Assembly (NCBI GenBank): GCA_033398695.1 | Contig: CM065811.1 | Span: forward strand, 74,032,001-74,096,000 | Origin: Orobanche coerulescens | Lineage: Eukaryota > Streptophyta > Magnoliopsida > Lamiales > Orobanchaceae | Direction of reading: 5' to 3' | DNA length: 64,000 nucleotides | In this document: positions 31,330 to 43,107 of the stretch, piece after piece | How the letters are laid out: each line of letters starts with the position of its first letter | Position numbering within the stretch: position 1 is the first letter of the stretch | Translations under genes and position numbers: made by a program | The notes under the pieces: generated by a model | Told to the model about the DNA's origin: nothing | Databases searched by the model: none | The model's input: only the letters and a program-made list of their open reading frames with translations

Positions 31330-32906
31330 TGATAAGTGTCAGTTTTGTACACTTATCCATGGTTTGTATCGATAAAATTCACCCATAATTGAGCTAGTCT
31401 ACTCGTTTTTTGCTTTTAATTTATTAGTTTTAATAATTTTATTTTTATCGGATGATGATCGGATTAAATAACTGAATTACTCAAGAAACAACATGTTTAA
31501 TAAATATTCTCTTTATTGAATTTTGATATATTCATGTTGTAGGGCTTTCCGAGACGAATTCGACAGTCTTTCCGGATTCAAAATCAGAGTTATATATCAA
31601 AAGTTATCATCCGAAGAAGATGCAGGGCAAAAACGCAAAGTCTAAGAAATTCGGGCCAAAACGTAACTATCCAAGCTTCAAATGAGCAAATTTACGAAGC
31701 CACGTTACGGCCGTAACATTCGGGAGTTATGGCCGTAAGTCACCTAGTTACGGCCGTAACTCTGAATGTTACTAGTAACTCTTGTGATTACTATGATTTG
31801 TCTAATTTTTTTATACTTTTTGTGTATTATTGAGGGGATGGTGACATTGATCCGATCTAATGTAATAAAGATGGAGTTATGGATCTAATATAAGACTTTA
31901 TTTGTATAAATAGACCCCTTAGATCCTTCATCATTCACCATTCATCTTATAATTTTCCATTTTCTTGTAAACTTTTCTTTTGTGTGAAGAACACACTTGT
32001 GTTCTTGAGTGATCTTTGTAAGTGTGGTATAGTATATGTTGTTCGAGAGAGTTTATTGCTTCTATCTCCTTTATCTACTAAGGAGTTAGGATCAATTCTT
32101 TCTCTTGATTCAACTAAGAATGACCACCAAAGCTTGTAATATGTGTAATAAACCCTTCATGGGCTAAGTAATCTTTAGTTGGGATTATAAACAAGGTTAG
32201 TCATGTTATTTATGTTTGTATAAAGATATATTATGAATTACTTATTATTGTGTGTGATTTTCATTGTTTGAACAATCTTTATTTATTTGGCCAATAAATG
32301 ACGATATTAATGGTCTTCATATGTTTCGAAAGAAAATATGTTTGATTAGATCAAATGATCTTCACTCTAAGTTGTTCTAGGGGATAGAAATATACCCCTA
32401 GTCCTTAGATGATTCTTTGAGTTATTTTCATAAATCCTAATGCTATGTATTGAAGCCAATCAACATAGAAATATAGTGGATTGATTCAATATGTAAGGGG
32501 CGTTTTATAGTTCGAAAGAGAAACCGTCTTTTTAAGGAAAATCGAATCTACATAACAAAATAAGTAAATTCACCTTATGATCTCCAATACATCTTTTATA
32601 ACTAATGACGAACTAAGTTTGTAATCCCAACTATTTTATTTTATCGATAATCAATCTATTATTATTGCTATCTTTTTATTTCCTTATATTATTAGAACTA
32701 TTATTGCAATTTCTTTGCAATTATTAAACCAAACTTTTTAATTGTGTGTTTCACTCATCTTAAGTATCTATAAAAATAGATTAATAGTGTATAATTCAAA
32801 TTATAACAAAACTTCCTTGTGGGATCGATAAACCGGACTCAAAAAGTCCACTTTACTACTTGATACGATATCGTGCACTTGCGATAGTTACACTAAAAGT
32901 GTGTCA
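31330..32906 (+). repeat. E8 3' LTR
   Basis: TGATAAGTG to GTGTGTCA, followed by target duplication TAAAG. Nearly identical to 26466-28037. The palindrome block 31702-31786 and the stretch just before the TATA box hold most of the differences. Confidence 0.92.
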
Positions 32907-33366
32907 TAAAGTCCTTTTATATCCTAGTCTTAAGATTTTTAGGTCCTCCAAAACGCTCAAACACCCAGCGAATCTGAGCAGTGTAGTCCAGGAGACGTCC
33001 GATAGATGTCCGACGAAATTCCCCAGAGAGCCAGTGAATTCCGGACTGGGTTGCCATCTTTGAACTCGATTATCTCACAACCCATAAGTTATTTTACGAA
33101 TATATTTCAAGTATTTTGTAAATAAAATACATATAATTATAAATGTTATTTGGACCGTAAGTATTGAGTCAGAATACTTGGACAATATGAGTGTTTTTCT
33201 AGTAAGTCAGCCCTGCTATTTTCAGTCATTTTCTAGCAACATTTGTTTTAAACGTTGACCGAGTTGCTTACCTTGAACATGTATAACTTTTAACCTTCAA
33301 CTTATCATTCGATTCCGTTTTATTCTTTCACCGTTCTAATCGAGATAAGTTTTTCTAAAATCTTAG
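32907..33366 (+). repeat. Probable continuation of E7 second LTR
   Basis: Follows the E8 target duplication, so it continues the interrupted E7 LTR. It includes a moderately GC-rich patch (32950-33055) and then AT-rich DNA. I see no gene. No other copy exists in the window to confirm the LTR assignment. Confidence 0.5.
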
Positions 33367-33764
33367 GCCTTGTTCTCTTTGCTGTTTTGAGGTCATTTTC
33401 TGTTTTTATTTTCCAAAACACTTAAAACGTGTTCTTTTTATCATTTTCGAAAATGCATTTTGGAAAACAAAAAAAATATTTGTACACAAAACGCAAAATG
33501 CCCAAAACCTCGTTTTGAGCGTTTTGTGTGTATTTCAACAAAAAATCTTCAAAATGCATTTTGAGTTTTTTTTTATTATCCTAATTTGAAACTAAGACTA
33601 AAATAAAGATTTATGAATTTAATATTAATATTACAAAAGAAATATTTTGCAAAATAAATTTAACAGAACGCGTTTTTAACAACTTTGAAAACAAAAATAA
33701 AAACGGAAAACATAAAACATTTTGCAAAATGAGAGTACAAAACAAAATACAAACAGAACGCCCC
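33367..33764. mobile_element. MITE-like element, about 400 bp
   Basis: Starts GCCTTGTTCTCTTTG and ends CAAACAGAACGCCCC, which are imperfect inverted repeats (10 of 15). CTTAG flanks both sides (33362-33366, 33765-33769). The interior has mirrored AAAATGCATTTTG stretches and no coding capacity. The ends resemble small non-autonomous hAT-type elements, but the 5-bp flank is short for hAT, so the superfamily is uncertain. Confidence 0.5.
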
Positions 33765-33885
33765 CTTAGTTTTCGGAAATTTGGGATTTTGAGTGATGTC
33801 CGTTTATTTCGAATTAGCTTAGATTATTGAATGATTATCAATAGTCTAGTTGTATTCTACCAGTTTCGTTGTTTTTCCTCGATTT
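33765..33885. other. Unassigned 120 bp between MITE-like element and E6 LTR
   Basis: AT-rich and non-coding. Probably more of the E7 LTR. The junction with E6 at about 33886 is not a clean LTR end, so a deletion or recombination is likely here. Confidence 0.4.
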
Positions 33886-34894
33886 AAATACTCAGTCACT
33901 CAAATACGCTACTTTGCACATTTAAGATAGTAAGTTCGTAAGAATTACTTGCCTTTGAGACATGACGGATTGAAAAGAGACGGTAAACGACCACCGTTGG
34001 AAGGATTTGAAAACTTCTAACCTAAACGATTCGTAAAACGACTATCAATAATAGTACGATTGGAAATTAAATAGAAATACGCCCGGTAACCCCGCCTACG
34101 ACATAAATAATCCAACATCATATTCAACGACATTGAATCGCAACCAATACCCTCTAGACTCTCAACAATTCCAAGAATACAACAATAATCTCGTAGAAAA
34201 AAACATGAATCGAAGTAGATAATCCATACTCAACACAATTCCATCATAACTACGACTAAACCAGAGAATTTAAGAAGAAACCCCATAATCTCGAAAAGTC
34301 TAAGGTTCTAGAAGATTACCTCGATTCAAAGGTGAGGAGACGGATTGGTGTTGTTAATCTATACAAAATATCCAAGGAATATGATAGCCAGATAGTAGAA
34401 GGCTCGAAATTGTATCAAAATCACCCAAAAATCGCCCAAGCCGCGGAGGAGAGGTGGAAAACAAGAAATGGGCGACTTCGGTCCTCTCCTGGGTATTTAA
34501 ACCCAGGTTGGCTTACGTACGTAATCCATAGAGGGTTAACGTACGTAAGCTTCATAACGTACGTAAAGCCTTTCACACTTACGTACATAATGAATTTGCA
34601 GAACGCCCTGCCCAAAAACACGAAGGCTATTACGTACGTTAGGAATAAGGCCTTAATGTACATAACAGTCTTAACGTACGTAAAGATCTGAAATTAACGT
34701 ACGTAAGACAGCTCCAGCACAATTACTAAGAGCAGTCCGTCAATAAAGAATGCGACGGAATCACAAGACGACGAATACACGAAACTAGAACAAGCTTGCG
34801 AAAGGTTCGAGACGACGAACTTAAGTGCTAAACGAAAACACGATCCTTATTATCCGAAGGTTAGGAATATGGCCACGAAAGTAAATTCCCTAAA
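33886..34894 (-). repeat. E6 3' LTR, outer part (truncated)
   Basis: Aligns with about 60786-61775 of the 5' LTR. Contains the TTACGTACGTAA array (34513-34710) and ATTTAAA near 34494. E4 interrupts it after CTAAA (34890-34894). The junction at 33886 lacks the canonical LTR terminus. Confidence 0.8.
34513..34710 (-). repeat. TTACGTACGTAA palindrome array, E6 3' LTR
   Basis: Eight sites: TTACGTACGTAA and variants (TAACGTACGTAA, TTACGTACATAA, TTACGTACGTTA), about 20-35 bp apart, upstream of a TTTAAATA-type box in the sense direction. The equivalent in the 5' LTR is 61404-61602. Confidence 0.87.
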
Positions 34895-37752
34895 TGTAAC
34901 ACCCCCAAAACCATCCGGGATATTACAGCGCCGTGGGTCCCGCGCCGGAACCCACCAGGCTAAAAACCGTTTACAAAACCAATTCAAAAACGCCAAAAGG
35001 CTGATGACGGTAATGTTTTAAATACTCAAATATTTTAAAAAGCATAATTTTGAAATACCGTCATAAAATACCATTTGAAAATACAAGGCGAAGTGCCAAA
35101 TCTCGATAGTTCAAAATGTACGTTAAGACACCGCTTAAACGTACCGATAAAATAGTTTAGGAAAAGGTTTAACGAAATAACCCAAGTTCGCAAAGTGCCA
35201 AAAGGGCCATTTAAAATACACACACGCAGCGGATAAATGTAGTTCAAAATACACATTTGCAGCGGAATGAATAACCAGAAAAGAAATACTCGATACTCCA
35301 AAACATGCCACCGCCAGTATCACATCGGGAAGCTCATCCCTTCACGACCGCTACTAGCTCGATCTCCAAGTACCTAAAAATAAAGCCCACGACGGGGTCA
35401 GCCACAATACTCAATAATGATACCGATCACATCATCATAAATAATTACATACCAATGTAATAACACTGTAAGAATACTACCAACGTAATCTTACCGTTAT
35501 AACCTTACCAATCCATAATAATCCAATCCTTACCATATTCCACACTTCGTATTCTCAAATGATGAAATGAATTCAACAACAATCATCTCTACTGTATTCC
35601 AAAAATACCGACAATCCTCAAAACATCATCATAACTCATAAGTGTGGGAATAATCCAATCTGTGTCAAATCCTGTCCGTCGGATTACACAATCAAATCTC
35701 AACATGTATAGACCAATAATACACAACATATCTGTAGATCAACTACCACATGATAATGATAACAAATCCTGAAACATCGACATATAGTCCGAATGCTCAT
35801 ACGATCAATAACAATGATCAACCAATACATCACTGAGAATATCATCGACATTATAGCTCCAATATGACCAACGAAGGATCACGATATCTGAGAATACCAT
35901 CAACATGATAACTCCGACACGATCAACAAAGGATCAACAATAATCGAGAATACCATCAACAAGATAAACTCCAAATGATCAACAAAAGACCAATAATAAC
36001 TGAGAATACCATCAACAAGGTAAACTCCAAATGATCAACAATAATGGATCTCAAAGAAATAACTCGATATCGAACATACCCCTCGGGCGTATGAACAACG
36101 ATCACAAACCGTCGAACATACCCAACCATAAAATGGAGGATGAACGACCAAACAATATGGCTCAAAGATGGAAATCATAGTACGCCCGATCCGAATATGT
36201 GTCGGTACACATGTCCACCCGTATACGGAATCCGGGATATACGTGGGACAATGTACCTAATTAGCCTCAACGAACTACGTCTCGTGTGCACGACCTTTCA
36301 CGGAAAATATTCACGCATGACTATATATGTGCCCGGCTAAAAATCCTACACAATATCCAATCTAACGCAGATATGACTCGGATATGTCACGATGCAACAT
36401 GACAACGAAACTCAAAGAAACACATATCCAATAAGGATCAAAAGACTCACCGAAGTGAACAACAATAGTCGACAATGAAAAGTCGACACGACTAATCAAT
36501 ATCCAAAACATCAATCACGGGATCACCATCCCCAAATGAATGACCAAAACGTCTACGATCTCAATACAATAGTCCTGAGATCAACATCCCTCAACGAATA
36601 ACCGATACGAAACTCACTACACGAAACCTCAACATATACAACAACTCAACATACTAATTATCCACATGATTGAACAAATACTTAGATTACCTCAAAGCCG
36701 AGGACCATATCCATCAACATCCCCCAATGAGACGATCAACACAACCATTAATACCAACAATAGTCCTTTCTAACAACATTGCTATATGAATTATAAATGA
36801 AATGAAAACGAAACCATTCATCAAATATTATAAACTGAACAAGTATAAACTTGCCTCGATACCGATACCACGAAGCCGTTACCAATATCCATTGCCTTTG
36901 TCTACGAGCTCCTCAGCCCCGACCAAAAGCAATCTACAAACTCTTCGACTTCAACTGCAACAAAACGGTCATAATCCACGATCAAAACATCGCAACCTAT
37001 TGAAGTAATCAATCAACAACAATCCGATAACAATCAATAACCGACATACTCAACCAACAAACTCAACGGTTCAACGAAACCTCGATCATATACATAATAC
37101 CAAATAATCCAACTCAACAAATACGAACCCATATCCACGATACAAGCCGTAACTCGATGATCACGAATAACAATCAATAACCGATCAACAAACGCAACGG
37201 TTCTACAATATCCCGATTAAACACATATCCAAACAACCCGAACCAATCAAACACGAATTCAAAACCCCAATACGATTCCAAAATCCGAAGATCATATCAA
37301 TAATCAATTTAAACCAACAAGGGTCTAACATTACCGATTCCAAATTCAGTCTTAAAAACAATTACAAGTTTCCTCCTTGTATAATCATAATAAAATCCAA
37401 TTACCGGTTATCATCATCAATCCGGACGATCCGATTAATTCAACATCATAGATAACCATATTCCAAAGGTTTCAAATAATTCCATTATCCGAGTTGAACA
37501 CTTGTTAAATACTTATGAATTCTCAAACTCAAAAGTGAATCATAAACTTATCAAATCCGAAATCATATTCGTATTCCTATACGAATATTGTACCAAAACA
37601 CATAACTTAGTTCTAGATATGAATATTCCATATTCATATATAAAACACCAACACCTTAAAACGTATTCATCAAATCAATGATCAATTCATCTCGACATTA
37701 AGGATTTTATAACATATTCGATTCCAACTTCAACTCCAAATACGAAGACAAA
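34895..37752 (-). repeat. E4 3' LTR, outer part
   Basis: Aligns with 47846-50694. A U5 stem lies at 34933-34955 (sense arms GTGGGTTCC / GGGACCCAC). Apart from this it is AT-rich, with no gene. E5 interrupts it after ACAAA (37748-37752). Confidence 0.92.
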
Positions 37753-38008
37753 TGTAATATCCGCAATTTCGAATTTCGGCAATTTTCTTTTTTTGGTGTA
37801 TTTCTCGATTGTAGTGACCCTCGTGTACTTTTCAGCGTGTCCTTCCTGTCAAACTGTTGAACTGTATTCTTGTTATTGTTGTGCGAAACTGCCGTTTCGG
37901 GGTTGCCGCGGATCCATTTCGTGTTATTAGTCCCTAAATATTGATTCCCATCATTTTATTCTCTTTCCGGATCATTTTTAGCATTTTGGGACCCAAAAAA
38001 GGGGTGTG

Positions 38009-38276
38009 GGCCGCGGCACAAGGTGCGTGCGCCGCGGCACACAAATTTCTCCAAATGTTGGTCGAGCGATCTGTACTGTGTGCCGCGGCACACCTATCCG
38101 GTGCCGCGGCTGTGACAGTGCCGCGGCACACACTGTCGTGCCGCGGCACACTCGTATGCCTTCTGCGACCAAAACCCAGTATCAGGTGTGCCGCGGCACG
38201 CTGGCATCTTGCGGCACAATGCCAAAACACGGGGTAAATTTTCGGCTGTCGCGGCACACTTTAGGTGCCGCGGCAC
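38009..38276 (+). repeat. TGCCGCGGCA palindrome array, E5 5' LTR
   Basis: About ten copies, intact or partial, of GTGCCGCGGCAC, for example near 38078, 38099, 38129, 38149 and 38262. They occupy the same place as the TAGCGCACGCTA array of the homologous E3 LTR. I see no clear TATA box directly after it. Confidence 0.87.
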
Positions 38277-40429
38277 ACAAGCGGTCATTGTGCAGTTCGT
38301 CTTTATTAGACGAAATCAGCCATTTCCACCTCCATTTTCACCTGCGCGAGAGAAGGAGATCCAAGGGGGAGAGAACTTCTCAAGCAATCTTCATCCGGGG
38401 GTCGATTTTCATCATTTCCCTTCGGTCGTGAGGCTCGGGCAATCAATATAACGCGTGTTCTACGGATCTTAGTTCTTGAATCTCCAAAGGTAACATCTCT
38501 AGAACCCTATTTTCGATTAAATTGGGGGTTTTGGGATTTTCTTCCGATTCGTTCCGTTTTGTTGGTCGATTCATGATGTATGTGATTAATATTGTTAGTA
38601 TCTTTAGTTTTCCTACGGATTCATGGATATTTTGTGGATTTTTACGGAATCGAGAGGGTTTGGTTGTGGTCCGCCCTCGTTGTTATTTTTCGTACGAATA
38701 TACATGAATCGTAGGCGGGTTTTCGGATGTATTCCATTTCCGTAATCGTTAGAAGTGGTTGTGATTGTGCTATTCGAATCGCTAGGTTCATTTTCGTCGG
38801 TTCCTCGCGGTCGTGTTTGATTCTTCCGTTCCGTTCGTTGTCGTCTCCCTTTTCGTTAGCATCGGGCGTTCCGAAGCTTCCCGGTTGAGCCGTATCCGTT
38901 CGTGGTTCCGTGCTCGTGGTATCGAGGCAAGTACCTTGCCCATACTTTTCTCGTTTTATGGATATGATGATCGGTGGTCGTCTTGATGTGTTTGTTTGGT
39001 TATTTGAAATGAAGTTTCAAAGGATTTCGGTTTGGCCTCGTTAAAGGCTTTCTTTCAAAACGCGTGTGTTTTGTGAACGGTGTTTTGAGAATTGATTATG
39101 ATTTGATTATTTTGAAAGTTGAAGGATTTTATGATGATACTCCTATTGTTTAAATTTATGGAATCGTGCATTCCGTATTTAATCTTGTTATTGTATTTTT
39201 GAAGAGTTTGGTAATGGTGTCGAGTTAATGGCCATCTCTAGTGAGTATTCTTAATGAACTTACATTCTTAGCATGTTAGTATTGCATGAGTAACGTGTGT
39301 GTGTGTATGCTCACTGCGGGTTAGATCCGACGGGGTCTCGGTAGGGCTCCACGAAGCTGTGGAACCGCGAGCTTGCTTTTAACCACTGTGGGTTAGATCC
39401 GACGGGGTCTCGGCAGGGATCCACGAAGCTGTGGGTCCGCGGTTAATTGTGGTGCATTTTGCAAATGTGACTTATTTATGGCATATCAGGAAATGAGCGC
39501 TTTTGAACGGTTTTCATTTGCATGCATTGACTAAGTGCGTAAGAGGTAAGTTGTTCGTTTGGCCTACTTGGCTAGGATGGCTCTACAGTATTTTGTTGTT
39601 GTGTTAAATCCTTTATTTGTGGATTTTGATGTTGGGAGACGAACCTTGTGGTCATTCTTGTGTACTGTGAGTTGATGAGATTTGGGGCTAAAATCCCAAT
39701 GGTTTTGTAAAAGTCATTTTATGGATTGGGGCTAAAATCCCAACATTTTTGTAAAAGTCATTTTACGGATTTGGGGCTAAAATCCCAACGGTTTGGTAAA
39801 GGTGATTTTACGGAAAGTAAACTTTTGGGGCGGTGACCCCTTTTGTCTTGTGGATTTTGAAAAGTAGGATTTGATAATCCTAAATGGTTTTCTATTAAAA
39901 CTCTCGATGGCATTCTAAACCGTCTTATAAATTATTTCCATTGGTTTATGGTATTTCGATTTTGAAATGTTTTCTCAAACCCTTGCCTCGAGAAGTACTT
40001 TTCGTTTTGTTTGGATCTTTGAGGATTCCTGGTTATTGTTATTCGTGGAATGTGAATTGTATGGATCGTATTTGCACTTTGTATTTGTACTAGCAAAACA
40101 GTGGAGTTTTGCTAACCCCCGAGTATTCGGGGGGTGGATGTCTATTTTTGCATTCAGGTTTTGGAGCATAACACAGGGTCGGCACGAAGGATGAGGAAAG
40201 ATGAACGATACTAATCACACGAGGATCCGTTGATGTCGTATTGGTCTAGTTGTATTTTCTTTTCCGCTGCAGTATCTTTTCCCTGTTGTACGGGAGTTTA
40301 TTTTACTTTGACCCCTGCGTGGGTATATGTTGTAACTGAGTTGTATATTTTATTGAAAGACCAAATCGGTCTACTGAGTCATTTAGCCTTGAAGGCATTG
40401 TCGAGATGTTAAATGTTGTTACCAGCCTG

Positions 40430-40454
40430 GTAGATCTTCGAGGAGAGGGTCTAC
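40430..40454 (+). promoter_or_regulatory. U5 stem-loop, E5 5' LTR
   Basis: Arms GTAGATCTT and AGGGTCTAC pair at nine positions (three G-U). It is the counterpart of GTGGGTCCC/GGGATTCAC in E3, with both arms changed together. The 3' copy is 45704-45728. Confidence 0.6.
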
Positions 40455-41029
40455 GGCGTGTAATATCCCTGAGTGGATTGGGGTGTTACATAAATGGTAT
40501 CGAGCTTAGGTTGTGAAAACCTAGTCGGGTCGATGGTGTCTATTGAGTTTTGTCTCGTCGGATTTAGTCCGCGAGTCGTGTCGCGACGCGTCGTTTGAGT
40601 TTGTTGGTCGTGATTAGTATCGTGGGGCGATCATCATCTTCGTGCGACCTGTGGAAGTAAGTCTCCCTTCTTTGTGTTGTGCCTCGTGTGACACGAGCTA
40701 TTTTTTTTATGATTATTTGTTAAGTGATGGAATCCTTATGTGGATTTTGATCTCACGATATGTATTTAATCGACTCTCGTATTTGATTTATACGAGGAGT
40801 GTAAATCGCTTGTGATGTCTTTTTATTGTTGTTTTTGTCCGCTGCTGATGATTTTCGAATCGATTTGCACGTTTTACAAGTTCTCTTGTGGAAGCCTTGT
40901 GCTTATACACGTTCGACTTGTTCACTAGCCAGTGCGGTGGGGTCTTTAGAGGCCTCGAATGGGGCCAGTGGTTTTGTTCTGAATATGGTTATTTGACTCT
41001 AATATTTTGTTCTTATGAGGAGTAGTGTT

Positions 41030-41330
41030 GCTGGATTGTGCATGTTGAACTGTATTTCTTTTATCCGCTGCGTGAGTTCTTTTGAAATGACTTTCGGTAT
41101 TTTACCGACCGAGTTTTATTTCGAAAACCGATTCCCTTAACCGAGTTTTGGCATTATGGCCTTGATCCTTTTGGCAAAATTCTTATGATGGTATTTAACA
41201 TTTTGTAAATGGCTTCTGTGAGTTTTTGAAATATTACCGTCATCAGCCTTTTTGGTATTTTCGTAAATGGTTTTTAGCCTGGGGTTCCAACGCGGGACCC
41301 ACAGCGCTATGATGTTCCGTGTGATTACCT
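41030..41330 (+). repeat. E4-like LTR tail inside E5
   Basis: Shares with the sense strand of E4: TTGAACTG near TTTATCCGCTGCGTG, ACCGTCATCAGCC, GTAAATGGTTTTTAGCCTGG-like text and CGCGGGACCCACAGCGCT. These occur in the same order as near the E4 LTR end (34920-35260 on the minus strand). It is degraded. Confidence 0.65.
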
Positions 41331-43070
41331 GAAATTTTTGGGCATTCTAGCCTTTTTGGCATCGTCCTTTTTTGGTATTGAATTATTTTCGAAAACTTGA
41401 GTATCTTAGAAATAAATTTCCTGACATATTTCTTTTTTTTTCAATGAGTTTTTTTCTTTTGGTACATCCAGGTGCCACAATATATTCCAAAATTTTTCTG
41501 CCTCGAGGACCAAAATGTTTTGAGATATTTTCAATGTTTTAGAAACACTTTTATTTAGACCCAACGGTCGAATATTCTGAAAGTTTTCACTAAGAGAAAG
41601 TGTCCTCATTTTTTTTCAAATGCGAAACGGTTCTCCAAAGTCTCGATAACGATGTTCCACGTTTGTACTTTTTGAAAGGTGATACTCAAGATCAATCGGT
41701 GTTCTTCTAAATTATTTTCAAAATGAGGTTTTCGTTTTTAAAGCCTATCCAATCCCGTTTGAGGGTTGGGTATATATGTATGATGTTCGCGTTGTCATTT
41801 TGATGATTTGCTCCAGTATGACCGAATTGGCGGTGTGAGCGTTGAGTCGTTTTCCACACACTTGTTGTGTTAGCCCTCTGTGAGAGGTGGAATGTTGGTG
41901 TTGAATGATTGTCGCCTCGTGGTGATTTCTGCGTTGTCGCGCATGTGCGAGCTGTTAGAGCTTGGTTTGGTATGACCGTGTGCATCGGTGATCGTTCCGT
42001 TATGTGTCGGTTGTTTAATGTCTTGTTACCTTGCTCTGTTTTTGTGAATTTCGTGGACGAGGTCGGAGGTAATGCCCGTACTATTTTGACTTGATTTTCT
42101 CTTTCTCCGGACTATCGATTCGCTCATGTTCGTTGATACTTTCGAACTTGTTCGTATTTCGATTTCATCGTCGAACGAACCGTGATCTTGTTGTGGGTCG
42201 ATCTGGTTATCGCTGTGACTTTTTCGGGTTCGGTTCGACTCTTGTGAACCTTGTTCGGGAGTAACATCATTTGGTTCTACTAGTCCTCTTATTCGAAGGG
42301 ATCGGATTTTTGAACTTCTGTATATTCTACTTTGTCGACTCATTTATGTTCGTTGACATTTTCTGAGCTTGTCCTGCCCCCTTGCTTTTGTTGATCGAAC
42401 GAGGGTGGTATTTCGGAATTACTCGTTCGTCGTTGTGACCTTTCAATCACTATTCCCTTTCCTGTGGATCTTATGCGAGTGTGCATCTTGTTGTTTTCAC
42501 CGGATCATGTTTTGTCTCGAGTCGAGGTGTGAACCTCGGAGTTGTTGGTTGAACTTTATTGTTCTTCGTGATCTGAGCATGATCATTCGATTTTTGTTGT
42601 CTCGATCTTTTTTTTTTGGTTCGATCGTTTGATTGTTCGGTTTTTGTTGATCTCGTTTCGTGATTGTTGAACATTCAGACTCCTTCCAAATTTCCTTAAG
42701 TTCGGGAAATTAGTCTCGTTTTCGATCTTCCAACCCCTGGGCGGTGGAATTCCGTATTTGTTCAGCGTGTGGCTCATGTTTTGATTGATATACCGTTGGG
42801 TTCGTCAATCGCATTGATTTTCGCTGGTTGTGTTTTGTGATTGTTCGGATAATCGACTTGATTGTGTTATCTGTCTGATGACACTTGTCGCTTGTTGATT
42901 TTATTATGTCTCTACCGGTGGCATTGTGTTGGTCGCCCTGGAGCGTGTTTTCACGCCGTTTATTCCTTTGCGTTGCTTGTAACGTTTCGCCGATGGGCGT
43001 AAGTTACGCATTCCTTGTGTATCTCGTTGAGTTTTCCCTGGCGGGAATATTGCTTCTCCCTACTTGTTTT

Positions 43071-43107
43071 AAGTTTCGGGACGAAACTTCTTTTAAGGAG
43101 GGTAGAA
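43071..43107 (+). promoter_or_regulatory. E5 hairpin plus polypurine tract
   Basis: AAGTTTCG-GGA-CGAAACTT, a perfect 8-bp inverted repeat identical to that of E3, then TTTTAAGGAGGGTAGA before the LTR. It is kept although E5 encodes no protein. Confidence 0.8.

Larger units (their letters stand above)
26466..32906 (+). mobile_element. E8: non-autonomous LTR element carrying a LOG gene copy
   Basis: A complete 6,441-bp element with TAAAG duplicated on both sides (26461-26465, 32907-32911). LTRs are 1,572 and 1,577 bp and nearly identical outside the palindrome block, so insertion looks recent. The tRNA-Asp-type primer site (TTTTTGGCGCCGTT) is that of Tat/Athila-group Gypsy elements. The 3.3-kb internal region has no RT or integrase; it holds an unrecognised broken frame and a captured plant gene. 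Movement would require proteins supplied by a relative. Confidence 0.9.
37753..40490 (+). repeat. E5 5' LTR
   Basis: TGTAATATCCGC to GGGGTGTTACA. It shares with E3 the leader (GTGACCCTCG, then CCGTTTCGGGGTTGCCG), the segment from TCTAGAACCCTA onward, and the 72-bp duplication. Distinctive parts are a TGCCGCGGCA array at 38009-38276 and threefold GGGGCTAAAATCCCAA repeats (39684-39790). A short hairpin, CCCCCGAG-TATT-CGGGGG, lies near 40116. U5 stem at 40430-40454. Confidence 0.93.
40491..43107 (+). other. E5 internal region, non-coding
   Basis: Starts with primer site TGGTATCGAGC (40495-40505; one base shorter than the usual TGGTATCAGAGC) and ends with a hairpin and purine tract (43071-43107). 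No Gag or Pol text is visible in any frame. Part of it (about 41030-41330) resembles the E4 LTR 3' end in sense orientation. The 42050-43000 part is T/G-rich with short repeated TTCGTTGA and GATCG motifs. Confidence 0.75.

Noticed and set aside
35035..36340. Open frames in E4 LTRs, repeated at 47970-49250
   Set aside because: They recur because the LTR is duplicated; frames differ between the copies and have no family similarity.
37934..38431. Overlapping open frames rich in Ala, His, Arg or Pro
   Set aside because: They are produced by translating the GCCGCGGCAC palindrome array; each strand and frame gives a different artefact.
40491..43107. Coding genes in the E5 interior
   Set aside because: All frames are short and lack Gag or Pol motifs.
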